This document shows, piece after piece, positions 52,323 to 61,548 of a stretch of DNA of 64,000 nucleotides (within the stretch, counting starts at the first letter, position 1; the number at the start of each line of letters is the position of its first letter). The stretch comes from an uncultured Caldilineaceae bacterium (GTDB lineage: Bacteria > Chloroflexota > Anaerolineae > Caldilineales > Caldilineaceae): contig CATOTS010000014.1 in assembly GCA_951813625.1 (NCBI GenBank), positions 62,001 to 126,000 on the forward strand. The letters are read 5' to 3'. The notes under the pieces are model-generated. The model was not told the origin of the DNA, did no database searches, and saw nothing but the letters and a program-made list of their open reading frames with translations. Made by a program: the position numbers and the translations under genes.

Positions 52323-53308
52323 ACCTGAATTCGGAGTAAGTGAGCACCTTCACAAGCTGGTAGAATTGAAGTTCTGCAACCGAAATTCTCCAGCAAGGAA
52401 AGGTGCTCAGATATGAGTATACTCAAACTGTACTGTCATGTCGATGATTTCTGTCAGTGGTTGGTTAGACGGGAGAATGCCAACCTGTTGGGCTTGACTC
52501 GCAAACGAGGGCCGGCCCCGCGGCTGAGCTTGAGTGAAGTAATGACGATTCTGATTCACTTTCACCAGTCGCATTATCGCGATTTCAAGGCCTACTATAT
52601 GCAGCACGTATGTGAGCATATGCGCAGTGAATTCCCAACTCTGGTCAGTTACACGCGCTTTGTGGAGTTAATGCCATCAGCCCTGCCAGCAATGTGTCTC
52701 TATCTGCGTGCGCGCTTTGGCCGGGCGACAGGGGTGGCATTCATCGATTCGACCCCGTTGTCCGTCTGCCACAACCGGCGCATCGCCCGCCACCGAGTCT
52801 TTGCCGAGGTGGCCATGCGGGGCAAGAGCAGTATGGGATGGTTCTATGGCTTCAAGCTCCATCTGATTGTCAATGACCAGGGTGAATTGCTGGCGGTTCA
52901 ACTCACACCTGGCAACACAGATGACCGCAAACCGGTCCCACAGATGACCAAAAACCTATGGGGCAAGTTGGTCGGCGACCGCGGCTATCTCTCCCAAGCT
53001 CTCTTTGAGCAACTCTTCGCACGCGGACTGCAATTGATCACGCCCATCCGCAAAAACATGCAGAATCGGCTTGTTGTTCTCGAAGACAAGCTGCTCACGC
53101 GTAAGCGCTTCGTCATTGAGACCATCGTTGACCAGCTCAAAAATATCTCACAAATTGAACATACCCGTCACCGGAGCCCAACCAACTTTATCGTCAATCT
53201 TATCGCCGGGCTGATTGCCTACTCTTGGCAACCCAAGAAGCCATCTCTCCATCTCTCTGACAAAGACTTGGCTCTCTTGCCTGCCCTTATCTAACTCCGA
53301 ACTCGGGT
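52323..53308 (+). mobile_element. IS982-family insertion sequence, copy 2
   Basis: Ends ACCTGAATTCGGAGTAAG and the inverse of ACCCGAGTTCGGAGTTAG, with flanking TAGCT at 52318-52322 and 53309-53313. The clean duplication, the intact transposase frame and the uneroded host gene indicate a young insertion. Confidence 0.92.
52413..53294 (+). CDS. IS982-family transposase (apparently intact)
   Basis: 293 residues beginning MSILKLYCHVDDFCQWLVRR, including the HVDDFCQ element missing from copy 1. The DDE core is visible at GVAFIDSTPLSVCHNRRI, LTPGNTDDRKPVPQMTKNLW and VGDRGYLSQALFEQLF, followed by ITPIRKNMQNRLVVLEDKLL. Length matches family members. It is likely an active or recently active copy and may have donated copy 1. 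Confidence 0.92.
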   Translation: MSILKLYCHVDDFCQWLVRRENANLLGLTRKRGPAPRLSLSEVMTILIHFHQSHYRDFKAYYMQHVCEHMRSEFPTLVSYTRFVELMPSALPAMCLYLRARFGRATGVAFIDSTPLSVCHNRRIARHRVFAEVAMRGKSSMGWFYGFKLHLIVNDQGELLAVQLTPGNTDDRKPVPQMTKNLWGKLVGDRGYLSQALFEQLFARGLQLITPIRKNMQNRLVVLEDKLLTRKRFVIETIVDQLKNISQIEHTRHRSPTNFIVNLIAGLIAYSWQPKKPSLHLSDKDLALLPALI

Positions 53309-54410
53309 TAGCTGTCTTCTCTGATGACCGCGGGCAAACGTGGGACCGGACCGCCGTCGTCTCAGATGATCCTTACCATGGCGACGCCGAAGTGGGCATC
53401 GTGGAGCTGGAGCCGGGCCATCTGCTGGCCGTAACGCGCGTCGGCTACGCGAACGGCGACTACGGACAGCCCAGCCGCCTCATCCACAGTTTTGACTCGG
53501 GCAGAACATGGGGCCAGCCGCAGCTGGCGCCGTTCTACGGGCAGCGGACGGCAGTCCACCGGCTGCGATCGGGCAAGCTGCTGGTCACCTATCGCAATCG
53601 CTGGGGGACATTCGCCAGCTATGCATTTGTTTGGGATCCGTCGGAGGACCTCGGATTCGAGCCGGCTTCTTTCATTTGGGATGAATCCCGCTGCAGGCTG
53701 GAACCCGCTGACCTTGTCCTGTCGACCGATCGCGGTGAAGAAAGTCAAGTATTCTTCTCATTGTATCCTGCGCTGACCAGCGGGGCGCGCGTTGAGTTGG
53801 AGGCGGAGGTGCGCCTGGCCAATGCAACCAGCGAAGGATGCGATCTTTTTGCGGGCTGCCACTTGCGATTGACGGCGGACGGAGTAAGTTTGGTAGGCAA
53901 TGAGGAGAAGCAGGTCGGTTCCGTTGTGGGCCCGGACTTGGAGGAGGTCGGTAGCGATAGGCGCTATTTGAGCTATTGCCAACTTGACGCGACAAAGTGG
54001 CGCCGATATAGAATCGTCAAGGCTGATGGGGAGATTGCGGTCTTCGTTGATGGTCGTCTCAGGCTGCAAGAACCGGCCGGCCCATTTGAGAGCCGGCTTG
54101 TTCGCTTTGGCAGCAATCTGCCTTCGGAATCGCATTGGAGAAGCGTACGGGCCAGGGTAGAAAACAGACGCGGGCACAGCATTGACTGGTCCTGGCGGGC
54201 GGACGCGGGGGTCTATCCGGACCAGTTCCGCCGCGATCGAATGGTGCTTCTCGATGCTGCAGCCGACTCGGGCTACAGCAACTGGGACCAGATGGAGGAT
54301 GGCACGATTGTCGTTGCCGACTATACCAATCAGGCGTTTTACGATGCGGCCTCGCGGGTGGGCCCACAGCCAATCATCAGGGCTTATAGAATCAGGGAAG
54401 AGGAGTTGAC

Positions 54411-55496
54411 ATGACAACCTACCGAGCTGGCGTGATCGGTCATACCGGAAGGGGAAATTACGGGCACAGCCTGGATACGGTCTACCTCGGCATGGAGGAA
54501 ATTGAGCTGGTAGCAGTTGCTGATGCCGACGCCGACGGTCTGACCGAGGCCGGCGAGCGCCTCGGAGTGGGGAAGACCAGCCGCTATACGGACTATCGGC
54601 AGATGTTGGCGCAAGAGGAGCTGGATATCGTCAGTGTGGCCCCGCGCTGGCTCGACCAGAAACGTGACATGGTGATCGCAGCTGCCGGGTCCGGCGTGCG
54701 CGGCATCTTCTGCGAAAAGCCGTTCGCGAGGACGGCGGCCGAGGCCGACGCCATGATCGAAGCCTGCGACATCGCCGGCGTCAAGATCGCAGTCTCCCAC
54801 CAGGGCCGCGTCAACCGTCTTTCCCACAAGATGAAGGAGATGATCGCGGACGGCGCCATCGGCGAGGTCGAAGAGGCCCACAGCGCCGGCAAGCAGGACC
54901 ACCGCGGCGGCGGTCAGGACCTGATGGTCCTCGGCACGCACTCGCTCGACATGTTGTGCTTTCTCTTCGGGCATCCTCGTTGGGTGCAGGCATATATTCG
55001 GCAGGATGGACACGACGCCGGTCCTGACGACGCCCGCCAGGGCGACGAGGAGATCGGCCCTATCGTTGGCGACCACCTGCAGGCCACTTACGGATTCGAC
55101 GAAGGCATCATCGCCACATTTTCCTCACGCCGGCAGACCGTCCGGCCCGGGCCGCGTCCCGGCGGCCTTGTGGTCCACGGAACGGAAGGAATCCTCCTCA
55201 ACCGTGATGGCCACCTGTACCACTGTCCCCATCCCAACTGGTCGCCGGCTTTCAGCGACCCGGCCTGGAAGCTCGTGCTCACGCCGAACGATCTCGGTTT
55301 CAACACCTTGAATGCCTACATGGTGCGCGACCTGATTGTGGCCTTCGAGGAGGGCCGCGAGCCAATTTCGAGCGGACGCGACGCCCGCTGGGCGCTGGAG
55401 ATGATCCTCGGCGTCTACGCAGCCTATCGCCATGGCCGGACACCGCTGCCGCTGGCGGACCGCGAACATCCACTGCGCGACTGGGTTTCCCGATAA
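54411..55496 (+). CDS. Gfo/Idh/MocA-family oxidoreductase
   Basis: 361 residues. Rossmann turn GVIGHTGRGNYGHSLDTVYL, DEELDIVSVAPRW-type strand, GIFCEKPFARTAAEADAMIE with EKP, then GRVNRLSHKMKEMIADGAIG and GGGQDLMVLGTHSLDMLCFL. The start overlaps the sialidase-like stop (ATGA), so in the ancestral operon both were coupled. With IS982 upstream its translation now depends on whatever transcription reads through. Substrate unknown. Confidence 0.9.
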   Translation: MTTYRAGVIGHTGRGNYGHSLDTVYLGMEEIELVAVADADADGLTEAGERLGVGKTSRYTDYRQMLAQEELDIVSVAPRWLDQKRDMVIAAAGSGVRGIFCEKPFARTAAEADAMIEACDIAGVKIAVSHQGRVNRLSHKMKEMIADGAIGEVEEAHSAGKQDHRGGGQDLMVLGTHSLDMLCFLFGHPRWVQAYIRQDGHDAGPDDARQGDEEIGPIVGDHLQATYGFDEGIIATFSSRRQTVRPGPRPGGLVVHGTEGILLNRDGHLYHCPHPNWSPAFSDPAWKLVLTPNDLGFNTLNAYMVRDLIVAFEEGREPISSGRDARWALEMILGVYAAYRHGRTPLPLADREHPLRDWVSR

Positions 55497-55534
55497 CCGA
55501 TTCTTAGCGCGAATTCCACGTACGGAAAGGAAAA

Positions 55535-56407
55535 ATGAAACGCATCAACCAGATCATCGAACTCCTGGAAGCCGGCCAACCGGTCTACTGGGACGGCGGA
55601 CGCAAATTGACCTACGAAGGCGGCGTCAAATCCGCCCAGACACACGCCGACTGGCTCGTCATCGGCATCGAGCACCAGCCCTACGACATCGCCGGCCTCA
55701 ACGCATTCATGCGCGGGCTGGTGGCCGGCGGCCCGACGCGCACCGGCCACCGCACGCCCCCCGTGCTGGTCACGCTCCCGTTCGATGGCGTCGACGAGTA
55801 TGTCGTACGCAACAACGCCTGGATGATCAAGCAGGTCATGGCGACCGGCATTCACGGCATTCTGCTCTGCCACGCCGAGACGCCCGGCGCGGTCAAGGAG
55901 TTCGTCGAGTGGGTGCGTTTCCCCTTCCACACGTCCGGCGTCGGCGCGGGGCTGGAAATGGGACGCCGCGGTTCGGGCGGTCAGGACAATGCAGCCTATG
56001 TATGGGGGCTGTCAACGCAGGAGTATTTGCGCAGGGCCGATGTTTGGCCGCTGAATCTGGATGGTGAAATCGTCCTCGGCATAAAGATCGAGAATTGCCG
56101 CGCGTTGGAGAACGCCGAGGCCAGCACCAGTGTGCCGGGAATCGCCTTCGCCGAATGGGGACCTTCCGACATGCGGATGACCTTCGGCTACGACACAGTG
56201 CGCACGCGTGAAAACACAGAGGAAGGCGAGTTGCGGGCCGCCCGCGACCGGGTCTTCGCCGCATGCCAAGCGGCAAACATCGGCTTCCTTGATGCCGTCT
56301 ATCCCGACACCGTTGCGGAGAAGATAGACGAAGGTGTAACCTTCCCTGCGGGCGACGAAGAGAGCGCCAGGGTCGGGCGGCTGCATACCGAGCGTAGTTT
56401 CGACTGA
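55535..56407 (+). CDS. HpcH/HpaI-family aldolase
   Basis: 290 residues resembling the class II pyruvate aldolases that cleave 2-keto-3-deoxy or 4-hydroxy-2-oxo acids. GVKSAQTHADWLVIGIEHQP corresponds to the active-site start. VLVTLPFDGVDEYVVRNNAW with GIHGILLCHAETPGAVKEFV covers the Arg/metal region, although the usual R in the PxVRVP motif is not obvious. LGIKIENCRALENAEA has the metal Glu. IAFAEWGPSDMRM holds the second metal site. It matches the 2-keto-3-deoxy-acid product expected from dehydratase-type chemistry elsewhere in the window. Confidence 0.82.
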   Translation: MKRINQIIELLEAGQPVYWDGGRKLTYEGGVKSAQTHADWLVIGIEHQPYDIAGLNAFMRGLVAGGPTRTGHRTPPVLVTLPFDGVDEYVVRNNAWMIKQVMATGIHGILLCHAETPGAVKEFVEWVRFPFHTSGVGAGLEMGRRGSGGQDNAAYVWGLSTQEYLRRADVWPLNLDGEIVLGIKIENCRALENAEASTSVPGIAFAEWGPSDMRMTFGYDTVRTRENTEEGELRAARDRVFAACQAANIGFLDAVYPDTVAEKIDEGVTFPAGDEESARVGRLHTERSFD

Positions 56408-56418
56408 GGTGCGATGAG

Positions 56419-56850
56419 GTGACGGGCGACGAGTTCCTCTCGATTGCAGTTTTGGGACCATTGGTACTCGCGTCGCCTCCGATCTATTGCCTACTCCTAT
56501 TCAGGCCAAAGAGATTCCTGGCCTGGCAGATAAGGTTATGGCAGCGGTTCTTCAAATTCAAACGGAAGCCGGGCGAACAGTGGCCCGATGTGAAGATAGA
56601 CCCATGGCCATCCTCCTTCTTCCGCTTCTTCCTCGGCGCGCCTTCAGCGGACGTTTTTCTCTATGCAGCCGATGAGCCTGCTAGGTTTCCTCGCGTGCTC
56701 TTTCAGATCAGGCTTTTGGGCCTGCTCCTGTTTATCATGTGGGCCGCCTGGGTGTTTAGGCTGATCTGCGTGTTCGTCTCGGGCAACGAGTACATTGACA
56801 TGCTGCAAAAATGTTCTGGACTCGGGTGTGCTTCGGGAACCGCTTCCTGA
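56419..56850 (+). CDS. Hypothetical membrane protein, paralogue 1
   Basis: 143 residues (GTG start), with hydrophobic segments LSIAVLGPLVLASPPIYCLL at the start and VLFQIRLLGLLLFIMWAAWV near the end, separated by a basic/aromatic soluble stretch (PSSFFRFFLGAPSADVFLYA). It aligns with the gene at 57172: 'RFxxGxPxxxxxxYAAD.P.R.PRVL.Q.R'. Family not recognised. It lies 11 bp after the aldolase. The 320 bp between the pair contains no gene. Confidence 0.6.
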   Translation: MTGDEFLSIAVLGPLVLASPPIYCLLLFRPKRFLAWQIRLWQRFFKFKRKPGEQWPDVKIDPWPSSFFRFFLGAPSADVFLYAADEPARFPRVLFQIRLLGLLLFIMWAAWVFRLICVFVSGNEYIDMLQKCSGLGCASGTAS

Positions 56851-57171
56851 AAGGACCGCTTGAGTATCTTCGTATGCTTTCAGGTCCCATTTCAGAGCTC
56901 GAAGGCAATGGACAATCTGGGTCTGGCGGGTTACAGAAACCTGGAAACAAATCTACGACCTGAAATATTATCTCGGCTTGCAAAGTTAGGCGTACGGCCC
57001 TTCTAGACCGCACGAACCGATCTGTACTCATTCCCGTGTCGCTCCAATACTCTGGGCGCAAAACCCCCGTTTTGCCCGCCATCATGCGCCGGCCGGACAT
57101 AGGCTGCAACGAGGAGGAAGAATTGATGGGCGCCTCCGCTCGGACGACGCCTTAGACTGAGGAGGAAAAGA

Positions 57172-57561
57172 ATGCCTTGGAGGGAGCTGCTCGCCATTGC
57201 GATCATGGCGCTCCTTGTTCTCGGCCCGCCTCCCCTGATCTACCTCTTCCTTTTCAAGCCCGAGAAGTACGTTGCCTGGCATGGGAGGTGGGCGCAGGAG
57301 AATTTCTACTCTAAGCGGATTTCTGGCAAGGAGTGGACCGACGAAGAGATCGACGGCATTCCCTGGCCGTCGTGGACCCGTTTCTGGATGGGCGTTCCTC
57401 GTTCGGAGTTCGTCCGCTATGCAGCCGATGCACCCGAGAGACTTCCACGGGTACTCAACCAGGTCAGAATAGGAGGCCTAATTCTGTTCCTGATGTGGTG
57501 CGTTTGGACCCCCGTGGCTGTCTGCGGGATATTCCATATCATCTCGACCCGTCAGGGATGA
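57172..57561 (+). CDS. Hypothetical membrane protein, paralogue 2
   Basis: 129 residues, ATG with GAGGAGGAAAAG upstream. Two membrane segments (LAIAIMALLVLGPPPLIYLF and IGGLILFLMWCVWTPVAVCG) bracket a soluble middle with PSWTRFWMGVPRSEFVRYAA and DAPERLPRVLNQVR, matching paralogue 1 closely in layout and motif. Probably a tandem duplication. Function unknown. The following 195 bp up to the kelch gene shows nothing. Confidence 0.65.
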   Translation: MPWRELLAIAIMALLVLGPPPLIYLFLFKPEKYVAWHGRWAQENFYSKRISGKEWTDEEIDGIPWPSWTRFWMGVPRSEFVRYAADAPERLPRVLNQVRIGGLILFLMWCVWTPVAVCGIFHIISTRQG

Positions 57562-57756
57562 CTCTTATGGCCTCTGCACGGGCATTGCACGAAGATTTCT
57601 CTTAAGAGGGAGACTTGCTGGGGTCAGGTCTTGCCCGCATAGCGACAGCAGTTGCGACGCTCCTGACCTGTTCTTAGTCGAGAAGATTTCCCTTTGCCCG
57701 GCGTCTGACCTGAACTATACTGTCTGCACCGTCCGACTCTAACGAATCCGAATGCA

Positions 57757-58854
57757 ATGTCACTCCAAATCTCCTGGCGCAAGGCCCCAGTCTACCCCGC
57801 TCTGATCAAGGGCCCGGCCGTCGGCATCGTCGATGGACACCTCTTCGTCGCCGGCGGTATGTCATACCCCTGGCGGGAAGTCGAATACGGCTTTGGTGCG
57901 CCTATTCTCGGGCAGGACGAAACAGACTCCCAAGCCGCACCGCCAACAATCGGTGAGTGGTATCCCCTGCCGCCCATCCCAATCGGCCCCGGCTGGACGT
58001 CCGGCGCGGCCGTGGCCGGCGGGCTCGCCGTCGTCGGCGGGAGGCGACGCGCGGTCGGCAACCGCGCCACCGCCGACGTCTGGTTTCTCGATCTCGCAAA
58101 TGGCGCCTCCACCTGGGAACGTCTGCCCGACCGCCCCACCACCGCCATGGTCGCCACGACCTTCGCCCACGACGCCCTGCTCTACTCCGCCTTCGGCACC
58201 GATTGGCATCCGCACGAACACGCCACCGGAGACCCTAACATCTACCGTCTGGACGTGCGCGGCCGCGGCAAGTGGGAGGTTGCAGCCCGCTTCCCAGGAG
58301 ACGCCCGTTGGATGTGCGGCATGGGCGTCTGCCAAGGGAAACTCTACGTCATCGGTGGACACGACATACCCGTTGGCGGTGCGACCAATGTCCAGCCCTA
58401 TAACGCCTTGCAGCTCTTCGACGGCAACCTGGCCCGCGGGGGCCGAGTCAACCACGTCGCCTTTCGCGAGGTCTGGGAGTGCGACCTCTCCTCCGGAAAC
58501 TGGCGCGAGCTGCCCCACCCGCCTCGCGCCTTCGTCGCTGACGCCTTTACAGTCGACGACCGGTGGGTTGTGCTCACAGGTGGCCAGAACTGGATCGTCT
58601 CGCCCGAGGGCGTTTCAACACAGATCATGGGGCACGTGCCCGAGCTCGACTTCGTATGCCATTCCCACGAGGTCTGGGCCTATGATATACATGAACGCGA
58701 ATGGACAGCTCTCGATTCCCTTCCATACGGAATTGCTTCGCACCGCGCTGCAGTCTGGAGGGACCGCGTCTTTCTGGTCGGAAATGAGACCCGTGACAGG
58801 ATACGCGGCAATACGTTCGGAACGGTCTTCGAAGGCCGCATCAGAATCTCCTGA
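57757..58854 (+). CDS. Kelch-repeat/galactose-oxidase-like propeller protein
   Basis: 365 residues without signal peptide, folding as a kelch beta-propeller. Blades are marked by GG doublets followed by spaced aromatics: HLFVAGGMSYPW, GLAVVGGRRRAVGN, KLYVIGGHDIPVGG, RWVVLTGGQNW and a closing blade RDRVFLVGNETRDR. Such proteins bind or sometimes oxidise sugars, or act as N-acetylneuraminate epimerase (NanM-like). The sialidase-like gene upstream makes the last idea attractive but unproven. Between small membrane proteins and a PhyH gene. Confidence 0.8.
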   Translation: MSLQISWRKAPVYPALIKGPAVGIVDGHLFVAGGMSYPWREVEYGFGAPILGQDETDSQAAPPTIGEWYPLPPIPIGPGWTSGAAVAGGLAVVGGRRRAVGNRATADVWFLDLANGASTWERLPDRPTTAMVATTFAHDALLYSAFGTDWHPHEHATGDPNIYRLDVRGRGKWEVAARFPGDARWMCGMGVCQGKLYVIGGHDIPVGGATNVQPYNALQLFDGNLARGGRVNHVAFREVWECDLSSGNWRELPHPPRAFVADAFTVDDRWVVLTGGQNWIVSPEGVSTQIMGHVPELDFVCHSHEVWAYDIHEREWTALDSLPYGIASHRAAVWRDRVFLVGNETRDRIRGNTFGTVFEGRIRIS

Positions 58855-58899
58855 CCAGCACAGGCCGTGCGCCGGCCAACTTGAGGAGACTAACTGACC

Positions 58900-59802
58900 A
58901 TGAGAGCCCCGGCAGTAGAAGATGGAACCAAGGTCTCCATGTCCGGACACGAACTTGTCTTCGGACAGACCATCTTCACGCCTCGCGAGGCCAACGACAT
59001 CGGGCACGACATGGAAGCGCTGCGTGCCCGCATCCGGGAAGACGGCTATCTCCTCATTCGCGGCTTCTATGACCGCGAGACCGTACTGGCCGCCGGAATG
59101 GACATCCTGCAGCAGCTGTCGGATCAGGGGCTTCTCGACGCGGACGCTCCACTGGAGGACGGCGTGATCGGGCAGGAAAACGAAGGCGCGGTCCTGCGCA
59201 ACAACGTTGTTCTCAAGATGCCCAACTACCTGCGCCTGGTCAACTCCGACCGCATCATGACCTTCTTTGAAGCATTCCTGGGCGGGCCGGTCCTCACGCT
59301 CGACCACAAGTGGCCGCGGGCTGTGAAACGAGGAGCCAGCACGGGCGCCCATTATGACATCGTCTTCATGGGGGCAGGCACGAACGAGCTCTACACCGCC
59401 TGGACGCCGTTGGGCGACATTTCGCTCGACATGGGCCCGCTGGTATTCTGTCCCGGCTCAAATCACCTGGAGCATCTGCGCGCCACTTATGGTACGGCCG
59501 ACGCGCACAACGATCTCCTCGACGGCCACCTCAGCCGCGACCCGAATGATCTGATCGAAAGCCTGGGCGTTGAGTGGGCCTCTACGCCCTTTCGCGCAGG
59601 CGACATTATGATCTTCGGCATGTACTTCTTGCACGGCTCGCTTGACAATGTGTCAGACCGATTCCGCATCAGCACCGACACCCGCTACCAGCTGGCATCC
59701 GAGCCGGTCGATGAGCGTCACATGGGACCGCATCCTGATCAGATTCCAAAGGCGGAAAACCGCAAGACGATGTCCGAAATGCGGGAAAAGTGGGGAATCT
59801 GA
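58900..59802 (+). CDS. Phytanoyl-CoA dioxygenase (PhyH)-family protein
   Basis: 300-residue Fe(II)/2-oxoglutarate dioxygenase. N-terminal RIREDGYLLIRGFYDRETVL is the typical start of the family. The iron site is visible at STGAHYDIVFMG (HxD-like: HYD) with distal His in MYFLHGSLDNVSDRFRISTD and the 2-oxoglutarate Arg in DRFRIS. PLVFCPGSNHLEHLRATYG matches the family's VxPGSH loop. One of three PhyH proteins here, each in a catabolic cluster. ATG 58900 has TGAGGAG upstream. Confidence 0.9.
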   Translation: MRAPAVEDGTKVSMSGHELVFGQTIFTPREANDIGHDMEALRARIREDGYLLIRGFYDRETVLAAGMDILQQLSDQGLLDADAPLEDGVIGQENEGAVLRNNVVLKMPNYLRLVNSDRIMTFFEAFLGGPVLTLDHKWPRAVKRGASTGAHYDIVFMGAGTNELYTAWTPLGDISLDMGPLVFCPGSNHLEHLRATYGTADAHNDLLDGHLSRDPNDLIESLGVEWASTPFRAGDIMIFGMYFLHGSLDNVSDRFRISTDTRYQLASEPVDERHMGPHPDQIPKAENRKTMSEMREKWGI

Positions 59803-59853
59803 CCCAATCGGCATCCACCAGACCAGTTCCCGCACTCGGAGCTTCAGTGCCAC

Positions 59854-61503
59854 ATGACGCCTCCTGAACCGCAAAGCCCCACCGAACCCCTTGATGTCCA
59901 GAAGAAGGCCGAGGCCCTCCTTTCCGGCGCCCTCCCGGTCGACAGGAACTACCCCTACATTCCGCCCGACTACGACGTGCCCTTCCTGCATATCGGCACG
60001 GACCGCCAGCTCTTCCTCGACAATTTCATCCTCGACCACCTCGACGGCGCCCGTCGCGAGATCTGCGCGCCCGCCAAAACCGCCGAGCCACTGCTTTCCT
60101 GGTCCGACCTGCCTTGGGAGCAGGTGCAGTTCAATCCCGGCACGGCCGGCGTCGTGCACGACCCCGACGACGGTCTCTTCAAGATGTGGTACTGGCAGGG
60201 CTTGACCGGAAATCCCTTCAACGAAGGGCAGGTACTCTGTTACGCCGAATCCAAGGACGCGCTCCGATGGGAGAAGCCCCTGCGCGACGACTGCATACCG
60301 TTTCAGGGACATACGGCAACCAACATCGTCCATCCCGACGTATCGCAGTCCGGCCTTGCGCTCAACCATGACCGCAGCGATCCCGACCGCAAATATCTGC
60401 TTGTCAACTGGCCGCCCGAAGCGGCTCGCGGGCGTCCGCCGGGCAGCCACCGGCTTTCGCGCGTCGACGCCTCGCCCGACGGCATACAGTGGCATACGAT
60501 CAGCGAGGAGAGCGCGTTTCCCCACCACCACGAGCAGAAGATCTTCTGGGACGAGAGCATCCAACGCTGGGTCGGGTTCAGCCAGTACTCCCATCACCAG
60601 AACTTCATCTACCGCAAGCGCCAGATTGGCCGCCAGGAGAGCGCCGACTTCATCAACTGGTCGCCCAAAGAGGTCGCCCTCTCCGCCGACTGGGATCCAA
60701 ACCTGCCGCCCGACCTGGAAATGCACGACATGTCCGTGCGCAAAGTTGGGGGACTCTACATCGGCATCACCGGCGAGTTTAAGGCCGAACCCTTCTGGCA
60801 GGAGCGGCACGGCCACAACTGGCGCGACCAGGCATTCTGCCGTTTGGGCCTCTACACCAGCCGCGACGGCAAGCGCTGGCAGCGGGTCGGCGGCCCCATT
60901 CCCTGGGTCGACACCGGCGCCCCCGGAGACCAGGATTACGGATTCGCCTGCTTCACCCCGGCCGGGTCTCTCGTCCACAACGGCCGCATGGTGATCCCCT
61001 ACAGCGCCAACCCGCAAAAGCAGAACTGGCTGCACCTCGAGCCGCCGACCCTGCTCTATCCCCGGGAAGAGTTCGCACGCCGGCAGCAGGAATGGAAGGC
61101 GCGCGCGGCGATACAAGGCGGGCCTGAGACCCGGAGGGCGGTCAACGGCCTGATTCTGCGCGAAGACGGCTGGGCCCGGCTCGAGCCGGTGTACGAGAGC
61201 GCCCGCGTCTTCACGAAACAGTTTGTGTTCGAAGGGGATACCCTGCGCGTAAACGCCGACTGCCGCTACGGATACGTTCGCGTCGAGCTACTCGATCCCT
61301 GCTTCCAGCCCTATGAAGGCTTCTCGGCGGAGCTCTGCGAACCCCTCGTCGGACCGCCCGACCAGGTCTGGCATACGGTGCGCTGGCAGGGCGGCAGCGA
61401 CCTGCGCTCGCTATGGAACAAGCCGGTCCGCGTCCGCTTCCATCTGCACGAGGCCAGCCTTTACTCATTTCAGTTTCTTTATTCAGAAGATGGTGTAGAA
61501 TAG
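59854..61503 (+). CDS. GH32/GH43-like five-bladed propeller protein
   Basis: 549 residues without signal peptide. Early RQLFLDNFILDHLDGARREI and PGTAGVVHDPDDGLFKMWYW resemble the first blades of glycoside hydrolase families 32/43/68-type propellers ('LFLDDxxI' group). HDPDDG, HDRSDPDRKYLL, FWDESIQRWVGF and DQDYGFACFTPAG mark successive blades. The C-terminal region LRVNADCRYGYVRVELLDPC with YSFQFLYSEDGVE forms a beta-sandwich. Catalytic residues cannot be assigned with certainty. Probably acts on an intracellular oligosaccharide. The selenoprotein gene follows 45 bp later. Confidence 0.75.
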   Translation: MTPPEPQSPTEPLDVQKKAEALLSGALPVDRNYPYIPPDYDVPFLHIGTDRQLFLDNFILDHLDGARREICAPAKTAEPLLSWSDLPWEQVQFNPGTAGVVHDPDDGLFKMWYWQGLTGNPFNEGQVLCYAESKDALRWEKPLRDDCIPFQGHTATNIVHPDVSQSGLALNHDRSDPDRKYLLVNWPPEAARGRPPGSHRLSRVDASPDGIQWHTISEESAFPHHHEQKIFWDESIQRWVGFSQYSHHQNFIYRKRQIGRQESADFINWSPKEVALSADWDPNLPPDLEMHDMSVRKVGGLYIGITGEFKAEPFWQERHGHNWRDQAFCRLGLYTSRDGKRWQRVGGPIPWVDTGAPGDQDYGFACFTPAGSLVHNGRMVIPYSANPQKQNWLHLEPPTLLYPREEFARRQQEWKARAAIQGGPETRRAVNGLILREDGWARLEPVYESARVFTKQFVFEGDTLRVNADCRYGYVRVELLDPCFQPYEGFSAELCEPLVGPPDQVWHTVRWQGGSDLRSLWNKPVRVRFHLHEASLYSFQFLYSEDGVE

Positions 61504-61548
61504 CCGCATAACGGACCTTCTTCCGCATTCCCACAGAGAGGAGCAAAT

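Larger units (their letters stand above)
51726..54414 (+). pseudogene. Sialidase/BNR-repeat protein interrupted by IS982
   Basis: The gene consists of 51726-52322 and 53314-54414, with IS982 and a duplicated TAGCT in between. Removing the IS and one TAGCT restores a single frame of about 565 residues reading HRNVA-VFSDDRGQTW. Asp-box motifs (SxDxGxxW) are seen four times: YSRDGGRSWFG, SEDDGRSWKG, SDDRGQTWDR and SFDSGRTWGQ. This is a six-bladed propeller of the sialidase/exo-hydrolase type; the C-terminal part adds a jelly-roll-like domain (WRRYRIVKADGEIAVFVDGR). No signal peptide. With the IS in place only the first 199 codons plus a short tail are made. The next gene overlaps its stop. Confidence 0.85.

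Noticed and set aside
59653-61116. 487-codon minus-strand ORF
   Set aside because: Antisense to PhyH and the propeller protein; no independent start signal.
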